Positions 36,847-45,868 are shown, numbered from the stretch's first letter. The stretch is 64,000 nucleotides of DNA from Thiodiazotropha sp040506275 (GCA_040506275.1 JBEVXD010000005.1:124001-188000), one strand, 5' to 3'. A program made the numbers and translations. Notes: a model not told the origin generated them from the sequence alone.

Positions 36847-37656
36847 ATGAAAAACTCAAACATTATATTAACTTCACTGTTATTACTCCTTTCAAGTACG
36901 GTTTATGCCGCGCAAGGACTTCCTTTTACTACTTCATTCGAAAGTGGTGACCTCAGCGACTGGTTTTGGGGAAATCATTCGAACACCACTGTAATCAATA
37001 CACCTGATGCTTTTGAAGGAAACTACTGCGCACAGATGGACTATAGCGCAACTACGAATTGGGATAACTACATGGACTACTATTTTGGTGACCATGTAAC
37101 GATTGCATCACACACGCAAGGCCAGGCGGCGAATGAATTGTGGTTGAAATTCAGTGTTAAGTACGCTGCTCAGGGAGAGCCCAGTCAAAAGCAGAAGCTA
37201 GCACTGGTAAACTTTACCAATGGCCAGGATAATCAACGACGCTATCAGGTTATTATCTATAGTTATCTAGGTGAGTACGGTATCGAGCATAGCTATATCG
37301 ACAGCTGGCGGTTTTTCCTGCTTCCCCAAAATGTTGGTGGTGCAGCGAGTCCAGTCAGACCAGGTCAATGGGATACACTTAAGGTCTATTTTCGTAATAA
37401 CACGCCTGGGTCATCAGATGGCATAGTAAGAATGTGGATCAATGGTGAACTCAAGCTAGAGCATACAAATGTAAATCTCAGAGAATCTACCAACTTCAAT
37501 CCCAACAAGTTGATAATGTCCAGCTGGAATAATGTGGACATGACGAGTGAGAATGGCACACTTTATCAGGACGATTACTATCTTGGCGAAGTAGATCCGG
37601 ATGCAGGTGCCCCCGTAAATGCACCACCTTCACCACCTGTTCTACTTAATCAATAA
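36847..37656 (+). CDS. Secreted LamG/polysaccharide-lyase-like protein
   Basis: A 269-aa secreted protein. The signal peptide is about 21 residues (ending VYA-AQG). The mature part looks like a concanavalin-A-like beta-sandwich: SFESGDLSDW near residue 31, LKVYFRNN near 177 and YQDDYYLGEVD near 237 recall heparin-lyase-type and LamG-type glycan-binding proteins. It ends in a proline-rich tail (NAPPSPPVLLNQ) with no membrane helix or PEP-CTERM motif. It may bind or cut the polysaccharide made with the upstream operon. Confidence 0.65.
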   Translation: MKNSNIILTSLLLLLSSTVYAAQGLPFTTSFESGDLSDWFWGNHSNTTVINTPDAFEGNYCAQMDYSATTNWDNYMDYYFGDHVTIASHTQGQAANELWLKFSVKYAAQGEPSQKQKLALVNFTNGQDNQRRYQVIIYSYLGEYGIEHSYIDSWRFFLLPQNVGGAASPVRPGQWDTLKVYFRNNTPGSSDGIVRMWINGELKLEHTNVNLRESTNFNPNKLIMSSWNNVDMTSENGTLYQDDYYLGEVDPDAGAPVNAPPSPPVLLNQ

Positions 37657-38755
37657 TTGATCCAGCAGACTCATGATCGTCAACATTACTAATTGACGGT
37701 CATGAGTCCATCTAAAGTAGTCGCCCACAGTTATCAGAAGATACTTCTTACTTCTCAATCCCGCTTTGGAATCTTGCCTACATAAGCCTCTACTTATTAA
37801 ACTCAATGGTTAAGAGAGTAGTTTGGGTATGAAAGTAGAATCAGCTGTTCTACTTTTTTTCATTACATTACACACTTAATAAGAGATCAGGCATTGACTA
37901 GCTGACGAAACCTGGTCAATTCATGATGGTGTCGTACAGGTTTACATGATTACCCTTAATCCTCATCAAGCATTAACAGCCTATGCGAATGTTTGGCTAA
38001 ATTCCTGATCCCAGCTCTGTAGTTGCTGTACATATCATCAGGGTAATCCTTTGCGTGCTTGGTGGCTTTGCGCGAGTTATTATTCTTAATCCGGCACCTT
38101 ACTAACCCGGCGACTAAGTATGTTGTCTTCAGCCGAAGTGCGCCTGCCTGCGGCAAGGCATCAAAACGCCGCTGTAGCACTCCTACAGAGAGTTTTGATG
38201 TCGCCGGGTTAATAATAGGTAGGTTCAGGGCGACAATAAGGCCCTAGAGTAGTGTTTCAGACTAATGCGCGATTATAGCGTAACACCAAGCCATTGGCTG
38301 CAAGTGTACCTCGTCATAGATTCTGTACCATTCAGAGCCACCCCAATACATTAGATCATGGCGTGGCTCGCAGGGAATGGCACGCCCTTTCCAAGCCACA
38401 CACAGACGCCGACGATGGCTTGGCACCGCGCCCGAAGGGAGGCATGCTCAGCCTCGAATCCTGCATAGCGCCTCTTGACAAGGGTCTTCTTGTCGCCCCT
38501 AACAGTTTGAATGTAAAAGGAGATGCACGCTTAGGCTGAACCTACCTATTAAAGTGCCGGGTTAATAACGACCCTTACACCTGATACCACTGGGGAGGAC
38601 TTTCTTGGCTAATCAACAGAATACGGTGATAATGGATCCGCATATACAGTGTCGTAGCTACAGCCCCTATAAAGGTAATTTAGTGTGCCGATATCTTACG
38701 CGATAGGTTTATTTAGGGTTTTAGCTTCAGTAAAGGTGTGGAGCGTGTAGAAGAT
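37657..38755. repeat. Cluster of palindromic repeats
   Basis: About 1.1 kb without a credible gene. It contains: a near-perfect inverted repeat at 37668-37708 (GACTCATGA ... TCATGAGTC); a TTTGCGTGCTTGGTGGCTTTG repeat at 38048-38076; a short element at 38098-38225 bounded by AACCCGGCGAC and GTCGCCGGGTT; and a longer one from about 38243 to 38585 whose left end matches 7072-7105. Inside the last are CCCGAAGGGAGG and CTTGACAAGGG blocks like those in the 7.1-kb element. Confidence 0.65.
37668..37708 (+). terminator. Inverted repeat after the LamG-like gene
   Basis: Arms of about 16 bp (GACTCATGAtCGTCAA and TTGACGgTCATGAGTC) begin 11 bases after the stop codon. There is no T-run, so it may be a factor-dependent terminator or a transcript-stabilising hairpin. 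Confidence 0.5.
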
Positions 38756-39877
38756 ATGAGCAATGCAGAAAACCGAAAAAAAAGCATACTGATTACTATT
38801 TCAGCAATTACCGGTGGCGGGGCAGAGCACGTAGTAGAGCATCTATGCAATACATTGGATAGTAGTAAATTTGATATCCATTGTGGGTATTTTAAGGAAA
38901 GAGGCGAGCGTGGTGATGCTTTGGCTGCGAAGGGTGTAAAAGTCGTCCGTTTGACCGATAGTGACGAGTCTAAAACAGACTATTTTAGTTTTCTCAGTAT
39001 GAGAAAGTACTGTAAAGAACATAATATCCAACTGGTTCATGCCCATGATATTCACGCTATGGTTAACGGCGCTTTAATGAAACTGACCATGCCGAGTATC
39101 AAGCTGCTCTATACTTTCCACTTCGGTAACTATCCAAATATCGATAAAAATAAGTACTATTTCGAGAAGGTATTCACCAGAATACCTGATCAGCTCATTG
39201 CCGTGGGTACCCGGCAAGCAAGTCAGATATCAAGTACTTACAATATATCTGAGAACAGAATCAAGACTATTTACAATGGTGTTCATGACTATTCGATGAC
39301 GAAACAGCCTTCGAATGAAAATGAAAACGGTGGCAAGATTACATTTGGCTCACTGAGTACGCTAACCACCCAAAAGGGAATTGAGATACTGATTGATGCT
39401 GTTGAAATTCTGAACAAGAAGCACCCGGGTAAGTTCTCTATGGTAATTGTGGGTGATGGCGATTTGAAAGAGAAATTAACCGCACTATCTCATGATAAGA
39501 ATCTAGACGATGTGATTACGTTCGCCGGTTGGGTCCGTGATGCCAATATCAATATGCTGCCAAATTTTGATGTTTTCGTACAAAGTTCAAGATGGGAAGC
39601 TATGTCAGTAGTTATTCTGGAGGCGATGTCAGCCAGTAAACCAATTGTGGCAACTAACGTGGGTGAAAACCATGTGGTACTGGAAAATGAGAAGACTGCC
39701 TTAATTGTTCCACCGAATGATCCTAAGCAACTTGCCGATGCTATGGAGAGAGTGCTTGAAGACAAGGAATTAAGGGATAGGTTAGGTGCGAATGCCAGGC
39801 AGCGGTTTGGGGATAATTATACCGTTGAAAAAATGGCAGAGAATTACGAACATCTGTTCTCCTCCATGCTCAAATGA
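38756..39877 (+). CDS. GT4-type glycosyltransferase
   Basis: A 373-aa glycosyltransferase of the GT-B fold, family 4. ISAITGGGAEHVVEHL near the start is the acceptor-domain glycine loop, and the donor-binding segment SRWEAMSVVILEAMSASKPIVAT (E-x7-E pattern) is near residue 280. It likely adds a sugar to a surface polysaccharide. The frame opens at a GTG (38738), but the ATG at 38756 is preferred. It is isolated between repeat-rich regions, 1.1 kb from the exosortase operon to which it may belong functionally. Confidence 0.85.
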   Translation: MSNAENRKKSILITISAITGGGAEHVVEHLCNTLDSSKFDIHCGYFKERGERGDALAAKGVKVVRLTDSDESKTDYFSFLSMRKYCKEHNIQLVHAHDIHAMVNGALMKLTMPSIKLLYTFHFGNYPNIDKNKYYFEKVFTRIPDQLIAVGTRQASQISSTYNISENRIKTIYNGVHDYSMTKQPSNENENGGKITFGSLSTLTTQKGIEILIDAVEILNKKHPGKFSMVIVGDGDLKEKLTALSHDKNLDDVITFAGWVRDANINMLPNFDVFVQSSRWEAMSVVILEAMSASKPIVATNVGENHVVLENEKTALIVPPNDPKQLADAMERVLEDKELRDRLGANARQRFGDNYTVEKMAENYEHLFSSMLK

Positions 39878-39908
39878 TTTCCAGTGAGTAACATACTCTT
39901 GTGGGACG

Positions 39909-40015
39909 GCCCGAAGGGAGCCCCCGCTCATCAGTCAATGCTGCGTTGTACTCCTTGGAAAGGGCTTGCCATTCCCTGCGGAGTACGCCTTGCCTTGACT
40001 GATGAGCGGGGCTCT
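39909..40015. repeat. Long hairpin-forming palindrome
   Basis: Arms at 39918-39938 and 39995-40014 pair over about 20 bp (GCTCATCAGTCAA with TTGACTGATGAGC at the core), and an inner stem (GTACTCC with GGAGTAC) extends the structure. It starts with CCCGAAGGGAG, a block also found at about 38433 and, in weaker form, 48183. It lies between the converging glycosyltransferase and cbbM genes. Confidence 0.7.
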
Positions 40016-40052
40016 GATCGTTACCTTATTTACCGCATGGCCCACTAGGCAA

Positions 40053-40077
40053 TAAAAAAGCCCCCTTACGGGGGCTT
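40053..40077 (-). terminator. cbbM terminator
   Basis: On the minus strand AAGCCCCC, a 4-nt loop and GGGGGCTT are followed by TTTTTATT, 31 bases after the cbbM stop codon: a typical rho-independent terminator. Confidence 0.9.
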
Positions 40078-40107
40078 GAAAATGCCAGTTGACTCACTAG
40101 GGTGTGC

Positions 40108-41493
40108 TTATTTGTGCACGCCCAGCTTTTCGCGCCAGCCTGGGAAAATTGCATCGGCATCAAGAGGGAAGGACTCGAAAGCGCGAGCGAATTCTTTATG
40201 CTCTTTAGCCCATTCGATGGGGTCAGCACCGGCCTTCCAGCATTCATACGCCTGACGTAATGAAGTGGCGCCAGCTGCAGGGCTGTCGATGTGGCCATAT
40301 GAACCACCACCAGCAGTGTTGATCACATTGCCATGTCCGAGGTTTTCAAAGAAACCTGGTAGGCGAAGGGCGTTCATGCCTCCGGAGATGATAGGAGTAG
40401 TAGGCTTCATGCCATACCATTTCTGGTTATAAGCAGGTCCTTGATATTCGTCGCGCTCAATGATGTAAGCAATCGCGCGGTCATCCTTATCGCCTTCCAT
40501 TTTTCCGTAACCCATGGTTCCCACATGGATACCAGACGCACCCTGCAGTCGTGACATTTTAGCCAGAACATAAGCAGTGTAACCACGTTTAGCGCTAGGG
40601 GAGGTAACAGCACCGTGACCCGCACGATGATAATGGAGGTATTGGCTAGGGAAATAGCGACGAGCGGTGGTAACCATTCCAGGACCGCCTACATAACCAT
40701 CAACCAGGAAAGCAACCTTGTCGGCGTCTGCGCCGAAAGCTTCCAGGATGAATTCACCACGGGCAATCATCTCGGCGTGATCGTCAGCAGTAATATTTGC
40801 TGAGAAGAGTTTAGCCTCGCCAGTTTCATCCATGGCGCGTTTCATTGCATCATAGACTAATGGGTAGACTTTTCGAGCAGGACAGAAAACCTGGTTACCC
40901 TGAGGCTCATCATTTTTAATAAAGTCACCACCCAGCCAGAACTGATATGCTGCTGCTGCAAATGGTTCAGGACGCAGGCCTAGTTTTGGTTTGATGATGG
41001 TGCCGGAAATGTAGCCACCATCTTCAACCGGGCGACCCAGCATGCGCCACAGGTCAGAAATGTCTTTAGCAGGGCCATCAAACAGTTGAATTGCGCGTGG
41101 TGGCATGAAGAAGTCATACATTTTTGCATGTTCAACATCGCCCATACCTTGGTTGTTACCAATGGTCAGGGTCAGGAAGGAGACCAGCATCATGCGTCCA
41201 TCGATCATATTACGATCGAACAGATCGATAGGATAGGCGATACGCATCTCTTCTGTGGCTTCATCAATTAGGTAGACTAATGCATCCACACCCTTGGTGA
41301 AGTCGTCAGTGGTGGAGACTTCAACATTAGTACCTGTAGAGGATTCCGCCGCGAAATGAGCTGCAACTTCTAAAAAGCCGTAGCCACTTCTGGGCTTCAT
41401 TTTATAAGCACACAGGATGTGCTGGCCGCCTGCTATTAAATCCTCTTCTTTCAGACTCAGATCCGAGTAACGTGATGATTGGTCTAATGCCAT
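40108..41493 (-). CDS. cbbM: Form II RuBisCO
   Basis: A 461-aa form II ribulose-1,5-bisphosphate carboxylase/oxygenase, which acts as a dimer or multimer of large subunits. The carbamylated lysine is in GGDFIKNDEPQGN near residue 190, with SGTIIKPKLGL near 163 and HYHRAGHGAV near 286. Length and the form II-specific FFMPPRAIQLFDGP segment exclude form I. It is monocistronic with its own terminator. Upstream is an element almost identical to one upstream of cbbL. Form II enzymes suit low-oxygen, high-CO2 conditions. Confidence 0.96.
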   Translation of the reverse strand: MALDQSSRYSDLSLKEEDLIAGGQHILCAYKMKPRSGYGFLEVAAHFAAESSTGTNVEVSTTDDFTKGVDALVYLIDEATEEMRIAYPIDLFDRNMIDGRMMLVSFLTLTIGNNQGMGDVEHAKMYDFFMPPRAIQLFDGPAKDISDLWRMLGRPVEDGGYISGTIIKPKLGLRPEPFAAAAYQFWLGGDFIKNDEPQGNQVFCPARKVYPLVYDAMKRAMDETGEAKLFSANITADDHAEMIARGEFILEAFGADADKVAFLVDGYVGGPGMVTTARRYFPSQYLHYHRAGHGAVTSPSAKRGYTAYVLAKMSRLQGASGIHVGTMGYGKMEGDKDDRAIAYIIERDEYQGPAYNQKWYGMKPTTPIISGGMNALRLPGFFENLGHGNVINTAGGGSYGHIDSPAAGATSLRQAYECWKAGADPIEWAKEHKEFARAFESFPLDADAIFPGWREKLGVHK

Positions 41494-41922
41494 TAATCTG
41501 CTCCAAATAATTGAATTAGTACTAATTTGTTCCAGTTAAACTTAATTTCCCAACTAAATATAGGGAATAGGCGGCAAACCTTACAGTCTGTAGGTATATA
41601 AGTAAACAAAAATATCCTGATAGAAACTATAAATAAATGCTTATGCATGGGTGGGTTATACCTTATGAATGTTACTCAGGGAAAGTTTTGGAGCCGACGG
41701 GTGCTTGTTTTCGGTCAGGATTAACCTAGTCTCTATTTGTAGGATGGGGTTTTGTATACGTAGTGAAGCAAGTTTTTCTCTCTTAATGTAGAACAACGCC
41801 TTAGTAATTATTGATACCCGTTGGTGGCATCTATAACCTAAATTTAAACCTATATTCTTACGGAAATCGTTTAATTTCTGGTAGATATAATAGTGGTTCA
41901 GTTAATAGCAGATAATCGTGCT
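41494..41922. promoter_or_regulatory. cbbM / binding-protein divergent promoter region
   Basis: About 430 bp of AT-rich, gene-free DNA between divergent cbbM and the PhnD-like gene. It holds the putative CbbR element at 41627-41646 (separate entry). I see no other clear operator. Confidence 0.5.
41627..41646. promoter_or_regulatory. Putative CbbR operator upstream of cbbM
   Basis: TATAAATAAATGCTTATG within this site matches 55360-55379, upstream of cbbL, at 17 of 20 positions. It has imperfect dyad symmetry (ATAA ... TTAT) with T-N11-A spacing, as expected for LysR-type operators. It lies about 134-153 bases before the cbbM start codon. Confidence 0.65.
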
Positions 41923-42801
41923 ATGTGTGAGACCAAGAAGATTGCGTCTATGATTGTATACTTTGCTAGAGTGGGTATTCTCATTTTGGCTTTGACTCCC
42001 TCCGTTTGTTTTTCTACTGAGTCATTGGTTCTTGGCATACACCCTTATCGCCCACATACTGAACTTAAGTTGATGTTTCAGCCATTGGCTAATTTTCTCA
42101 GTCAGCAGGTTGGGCGAAAGATTGAGGTTCGTGTAGGTGATTCATATCAATCGCATCATGATGCAATCTTAAATGGTGATGTGGACATCGCTTATATAGG
42201 GCCATCGCTATTTGTTAGTGTGATAGAGAAATATGAGGATATTCCTGTATTGGCAAGACTCGAGGTCAATGGTAAGCCCACGTTTACTGGGAAGATCATT
42301 GTTAGAGAGAACAGTGGGTTTCATCTGCTGAAGGATCTAGAGCAGCACCGTTTCGCTTTTGGAAGCCCTTCGTCAACAATGAGTCATTTGGTACCTAGAC
42401 AAATGCTGCATGATGAAGGTATCGACATCGATGATTTTTCGGGACATCATTTTTATAATAACCACAACAATGTTGCTATAGCAGTATTGGCTGGTGATGC
42501 TGATGCTGGGGCTGTAAAAGAAGCAGTCTATGACAAATTTAGAGAGCGCGGAATTGTTGCTATAGGAACAACCATGGAAGTTTCTGAACACTTGTTTGTT
42601 GCAACTAGGAAATTAAATTCTCAGCTTTCAGATAAAATTAAGTATGTTTTGCTTAGCCTGAATCAAAATAATCCAACTACAAATTCAGTATTGAAACCAA
42701 TTAAGCAGACTGCGACAGCTCTGGTTGAGGTTAGCTCTGAAGATTATCGAGGATTGCAAAAGATTTTGAACGCACTTCGTAGTAGAGGTGTTAAATGGTA
42801 A
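41923..42801 (+). CDS. PhnD-like periplasmic binding protein
   Basis: A 292-aa secreted substrate-binding protein of the phosphate/phosphite/phosphonate (PhnD) type. A signal peptide (KKIASMIVYFARVGILILAL ...) precedes LGIHPYRPHTELKLMFQPLANFLSQ, the family's opening motif; DVDIAYIGPSLFV and FAFGSPSSTMSHLVPRQML are ligand-pocket segments. I chose the ATG at 41923; a GTG at 41893 and an ATG at 41950 are alternatives. No transporter genes adjoin. It overlaps a GGDEF-EAL gene by 7 bases, so it probably acts as a ligand sensor for that protein rather than in uptake. Confidence 0.8.
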   Translation: MCETKKIASMIVYFARVGILILALTPSVCFSTESLVLGIHPYRPHTELKLMFQPLANFLSQQVGRKIEVRVGDSYQSHHDAILNGDVDIAYIGPSLFVSVIEKYEDIPVLARLEVNGKPTFTGKIIVRENSGFHLLKDLEQHRFAFGSPSSTMSHLVPRQMLHDEGIDIDDFSGHHFYNNHNNVAIAVLAGDADAGAVKEAVYDKFRERGIVAIGTTMEVSEHLFVATRKLNSQLSDKIKYVLLSLNQNNPTTNSVLKPIKQTATALVEVSSEDYRGLQKILNALRSRGVKW

Positions 42802-45380
42802 GCGAAACCAGGCTTAGGTCGTCTCTGTCTATTGTCACCTTGTCTACATTTGTATTTATGTTGCTATTGTTTGGTTCTATAGGTGTTTTCATAAGTCATC
42901 AACACGATCATCATGTTGGTGTCACTAAGGCTCTTGCGGAAGGGCAAATGGAAGTTATCTCCTTTATTACCAAACAAGAGTTACAGAAGGGTAACTATGA
43001 CTCCTTGGCGCTACTATTCAAGCAATGGGCAGTTCAATATGTAGAGATCGATGAGGTTGAATTAATCTCTAAAAACGGTTTTATGATAGCTGGTTATGGT
43101 CCGTTAAAGCCATCTGTACGTCGATATATTCTGGACAGAAACATCACCTACTCCTATCGAGGTAAAGCTAAGTTGATGTTGGCGTATAGCCTTGAAGGCG
43201 CATTCAAAATGACCAGTGATCTGTTATTTCAAATGGTCATTGCAGGTTTGTCTATCTCCTGCGTGTTCGGACTGTTGATTTATCAATTTGCTTCTCGGAG
43301 GCAGGAAGCAAAGTTGCTCAGTGATATGGTGGAAGAGTTACAGGATGCTGAATCAAGGAATATGCGTTTGGCTGCCTACCCTAGGGCGAACCCGAACCCC
43401 ATATCTGCCTATGATTTGAATGGAAATGAGATATTTTGTAACCCGGCATTTACCAGGTTGATCGGGTTGCTGCACGAGGATGACAGTAGTGTTGTATTAC
43501 CTGAGGATCATAAAGAGATACTTGCAAGAATGGGACAGGGTGAGCATCAACTCTATGCGGAAGTTGATGCAGGGTATAAGCATCTTCTGCTTCACTATCA
43601 GTGGATTGACCTGGTAAAAGAGGTTTATGTATATATTCAGGATATTACAGCGCTCAGATTAGCCGAGCAGGCATTGATAGATGAACGAAATCAGGCGCAT
43701 ACAACATTATCATCCATTGCCGATGCGGTCGTAACTATAGATACCAGTGGACGAATTGTTTATCTTAATGAATCAGCGGAAAAAATAGTAATGAAGGATG
43801 CTGATAAAATTATTGGCAAACGATTTGAAAATATATTTGTTTTATTGGATGAGGATCGAAAGACACCTATAGATAATCCGCTTATTCAGTCTCAATTGAA
43901 AATCTCAGAGAGTGTGATCAGTAAGCAAGCTAAATTGGCACTAAGTGATGGAGAGATGTTGGATGTAAATGTTACCTCTACATCGATTGTCAGTAGAGAT
44001 GAAAAGAGTTCAGGTGTAGTGGTTGTTGTACGTGATGTTACGAGAGAAAAACGTCTACAAGAAGAGCTATATCGTCAGGCAAGCCACGATAATCTTACTG
44101 CTCTTATGAATCGCAATGCCTTCGAGACACATCTTGAATTGGCACTTGAGTCAGCGCGTAACAGAGGGCATGAACATATACTCTGTTTTATGGATTTGGA
44201 TCAATTCAAGGTTGTTAATGATACCTGTGGTCATGTTGCGGGTGATGAGTTATTACGTCAGATAGCAGTAATACTGCGAAGACATTTTCGTGGAAGTGAT
44301 GTGTTGGCAAGAATCGGAGGTGATGAATTTGGTTCTATTTTGACAGATTGCCCGCTTTCAATGGCTCTTCAACGTGTAGATAAACTTCGCAATGAGGTGC
44401 ATGAGCATGCATTTACTTGGGAAGGTCATAATTTCAGGATTAGTGTCAGTATAGGTGTGACTCAGATTGATCAATACAGCGAGAGTGCTTCAATATTAAT
44501 GAGTTCAGTGGATGCTGCGTGTTACTCTGCTAAAGATGAAGGGAGAAACTGTATACACGTTTATGAGCGTGATAGAGATTCATCTAAACAGTTGTTAGGG
44601 CAAATGAAGTGGGTTTCAGAGATAAACAACGCTTTGGAAGAGGAAAGGTTATTGCTTTATGCACAACCGATCGTTGATCTTCATAGCGTTGGTTTAACGA
44701 CAAAAGCTATAGAGATACTTGTTAGAATGAGGTCTCAGGATGGTGAGCTTGTTCCTCCAGGTGCTTTCCTTCCATCAGCTGAACGGTATGACCTAATAGA
44801 TCGTGTTGATTATTGGGTTATTGAACAAGTCATGCGTCTTCTGTCAAATTCAAAAGGGGAATATCCTGATTGTTTTATAAATATATCAGGTGCAACGTTA
44901 AGTCGTAATAAGCTTTCGTTTGTTCTAAAGGATCTATTTAAAAAGTATGATGTTAGCCCAAGAAAGCTAATTTTTGAGGTAACTGAAACAGCTGCCATAC
45001 AGAATTTATCGAGTGCTTTGATAATGATACATGACCTAAGGGGAATTGGTTGTCGTTTTGCATTAGATGATTTCGGTTCTGGCCTTTCTTCATTTGCGTA
45101 TCTCAAGAACCTCCCGATAGATTACCTAAAAATTGATGGCATGTTTGTAAAAGACATGCATAAAAATCCTATGGACCGGGGTATGGTGGAAGCAATTAAG
45201 ACTGTTGCAGATACAATGAAACTGACAACAATCGCAGAGTTTGTTGAGGATGGTGAAATTCTTATTGAATTGCAGCGTATAGGTATTGAGTTAGGTCAGG
45301 GGTTCAGTATCGCAAAACCCAAACCAATTGATGAGTACCTTGCTGAAATAGGTGATCAGAATAATATTATCTGGCTTTAG
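42795..45380 (+). CDS. Membrane PAS-GGDEF-EAL protein
   Basis: An 861-aa c-di-GMP enzyme. Two helices (about residues 12-32 and 145-167) bracket a periplasmic domain of about 110 residues; PAS-like domains follow (about 185-290 and 300-420). The GGDEF motif is intact near residue 507, with an upstream FMDLDQFKVVND. The EAL-type domain (605-855) has EIL in place of EAL, keeping the glutamate, and retains NISG, FEVTE, DDFGSG and KIDGMFV, so phosphodiesterase activity is possible as well as cyclase activity. Translation is coupled to the PhnD-like gene upstream, which may bind its periplasmic domain. Confidence 0.88.
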   Translation: MVSETRLRSSLSIVTLSTFVFMLLLFGSIGVFISHQHDHHVGVTKALAEGQMEVISFITKQELQKGNYDSLALLFKQWAVQYVEIDEVELISKNGFMIAGYGPLKPSVRRYILDRNITYSYRGKAKLMLAYSLEGAFKMTSDLLFQMVIAGLSISCVFGLLIYQFASRRQEAKLLSDMVEELQDAESRNMRLAAYPRANPNPISAYDLNGNEIFCNPAFTRLIGLLHEDDSSVVLPEDHKEILARMGQGEHQLYAEVDAGYKHLLLHYQWIDLVKEVYVYIQDITALRLAEQALIDERNQAHTTLSSIADAVVTIDTSGRIVYLNESAEKIVMKDADKIIGKRFENIFVLLDEDRKTPIDNPLIQSQLKISESVISKQAKLALSDGEMLDVNVTSTSIVSRDEKSSGVVVVVRDVTREKRLQEELYRQASHDNLTALMNRNAFETHLELALESARNRGHEHILCFMDLDQFKVVNDTCGHVAGDELLRQIAVILRRHFRGSDVLARIGGDEFGSILTDCPLSMALQRVDKLRNEVHEHAFTWEGHNFRISVSIGVTQIDQYSESASILMSSVDAACYSAKDEGRNCIHVYERDRDSSKQLLGQMKWVSEINNALEEERLLLYAQPIVDLHSVGLTTKAIEILVRMRSQDGELVPPGAFLPSAERYDLIDRVDYWVIEQVMRLLSNSKGEYPDCFINISGATLSRNKLSFVLKDLFKKYDVSPRKLIFEVTETAAIQNLSSALIMIHDLRGIGCRFALDDFGSGLSSFAYLKNLPIDYLKIDGMFVKDMHKNPMDRGMVEAIKTVADTMKLTTIAEFVEDGEILIELQRIGIELGQGFSIAKPKPIDEYLAEIGDQNNIIWL

Positions 45381-45733
45381 AAGTTACCTGGTTATTGTTG
45401 ATAAATGCCTGATCACTGCATTCTCTTGCTCCCTTTCCCTTACGATAGAGGGCAGACGCGAAGGGATTGAGGTTAATCATGTTCTTCTTTGTATGCTTGG
45501 CGGCTTTGAGTGAGTCATCTATGTCGGTATATCACCTGTTACCTGGAGCAACCGAAGTAAATCATTATTAAAACGCTCACAAAGCCGCAAAGAACACTAA
45601 GGGATAAGAATAAACCCCTTTGAGTATCCCAAAAAACTCACCGAGTGTCGGTAAACTTTCTAGATATTTGGCTTGATTCCTGTTTTAAGCTCAGTAATTC
45701 TGCTACTGAGCACTGAGGGTGATCATAAAAGCC
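45381..45733. other. Gene-free stretch with an inverted repeat pair
   Basis: Holds copies of a dispersed repeat in opposite orientation: TCTTTGTATGCTTGGCGGCTTTGAGTGAG-like sequence starting at 45486 and its reverse complement (CTCACAAAGCCGCAAAGAACAC-like) at 45576-45597. The first is also related to 38048-38076. A small perfect hairpin (CTCAGTA / TACTGAG) is at 45690-45710. No gene is seen. Confidence 0.55.
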
Positions 45734-45868
45734 TCAGGTAACAAGTTTTTGGTATATCTGATATCCAAATTGACCAATTACAAGAAGCATGATGAAGGAT
45801 ATGCTAAGAACTGAAAGAATTGCTGCTACGCTTGCTAAGCCAATGCCAAGCCAGGTTAATGTATCCAT
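45734..45868 (-). CDS. 44-aa membrane protein behind an FNR box
   Basis: A short minus-strand frame starting MDTLTWLGIGLASVAAILSV and ending IYQKLVT. Nearly the whole chain is hydrophobic, giving one long or two short helices. An AGGA site lies about 9 bases before the ATG. A perfect FNR box (45981-45994) and a 5-of-6 -10 hexamer are placed as in a class II activated promoter. I do not recognise the protein; the regulatory context suggests a role at low oxygen. Confidence 0.6.
   Translation of the reverse strand: MDTLTWLGIGLASVAAILSVLSISFIMLLVIGQFGYQIYQKLVT

Noticed and set aside
38059..38539. Frames of 62 to 81 codons in the repeat cluster
   Set aside because: They arise from palindromic repeats and share no protein signature.
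40053..40077. Considered as part of the long palindrome at 39.9 kb
   Set aside because: It is a separate, standard T-run terminator for cbbM on the minus strand.
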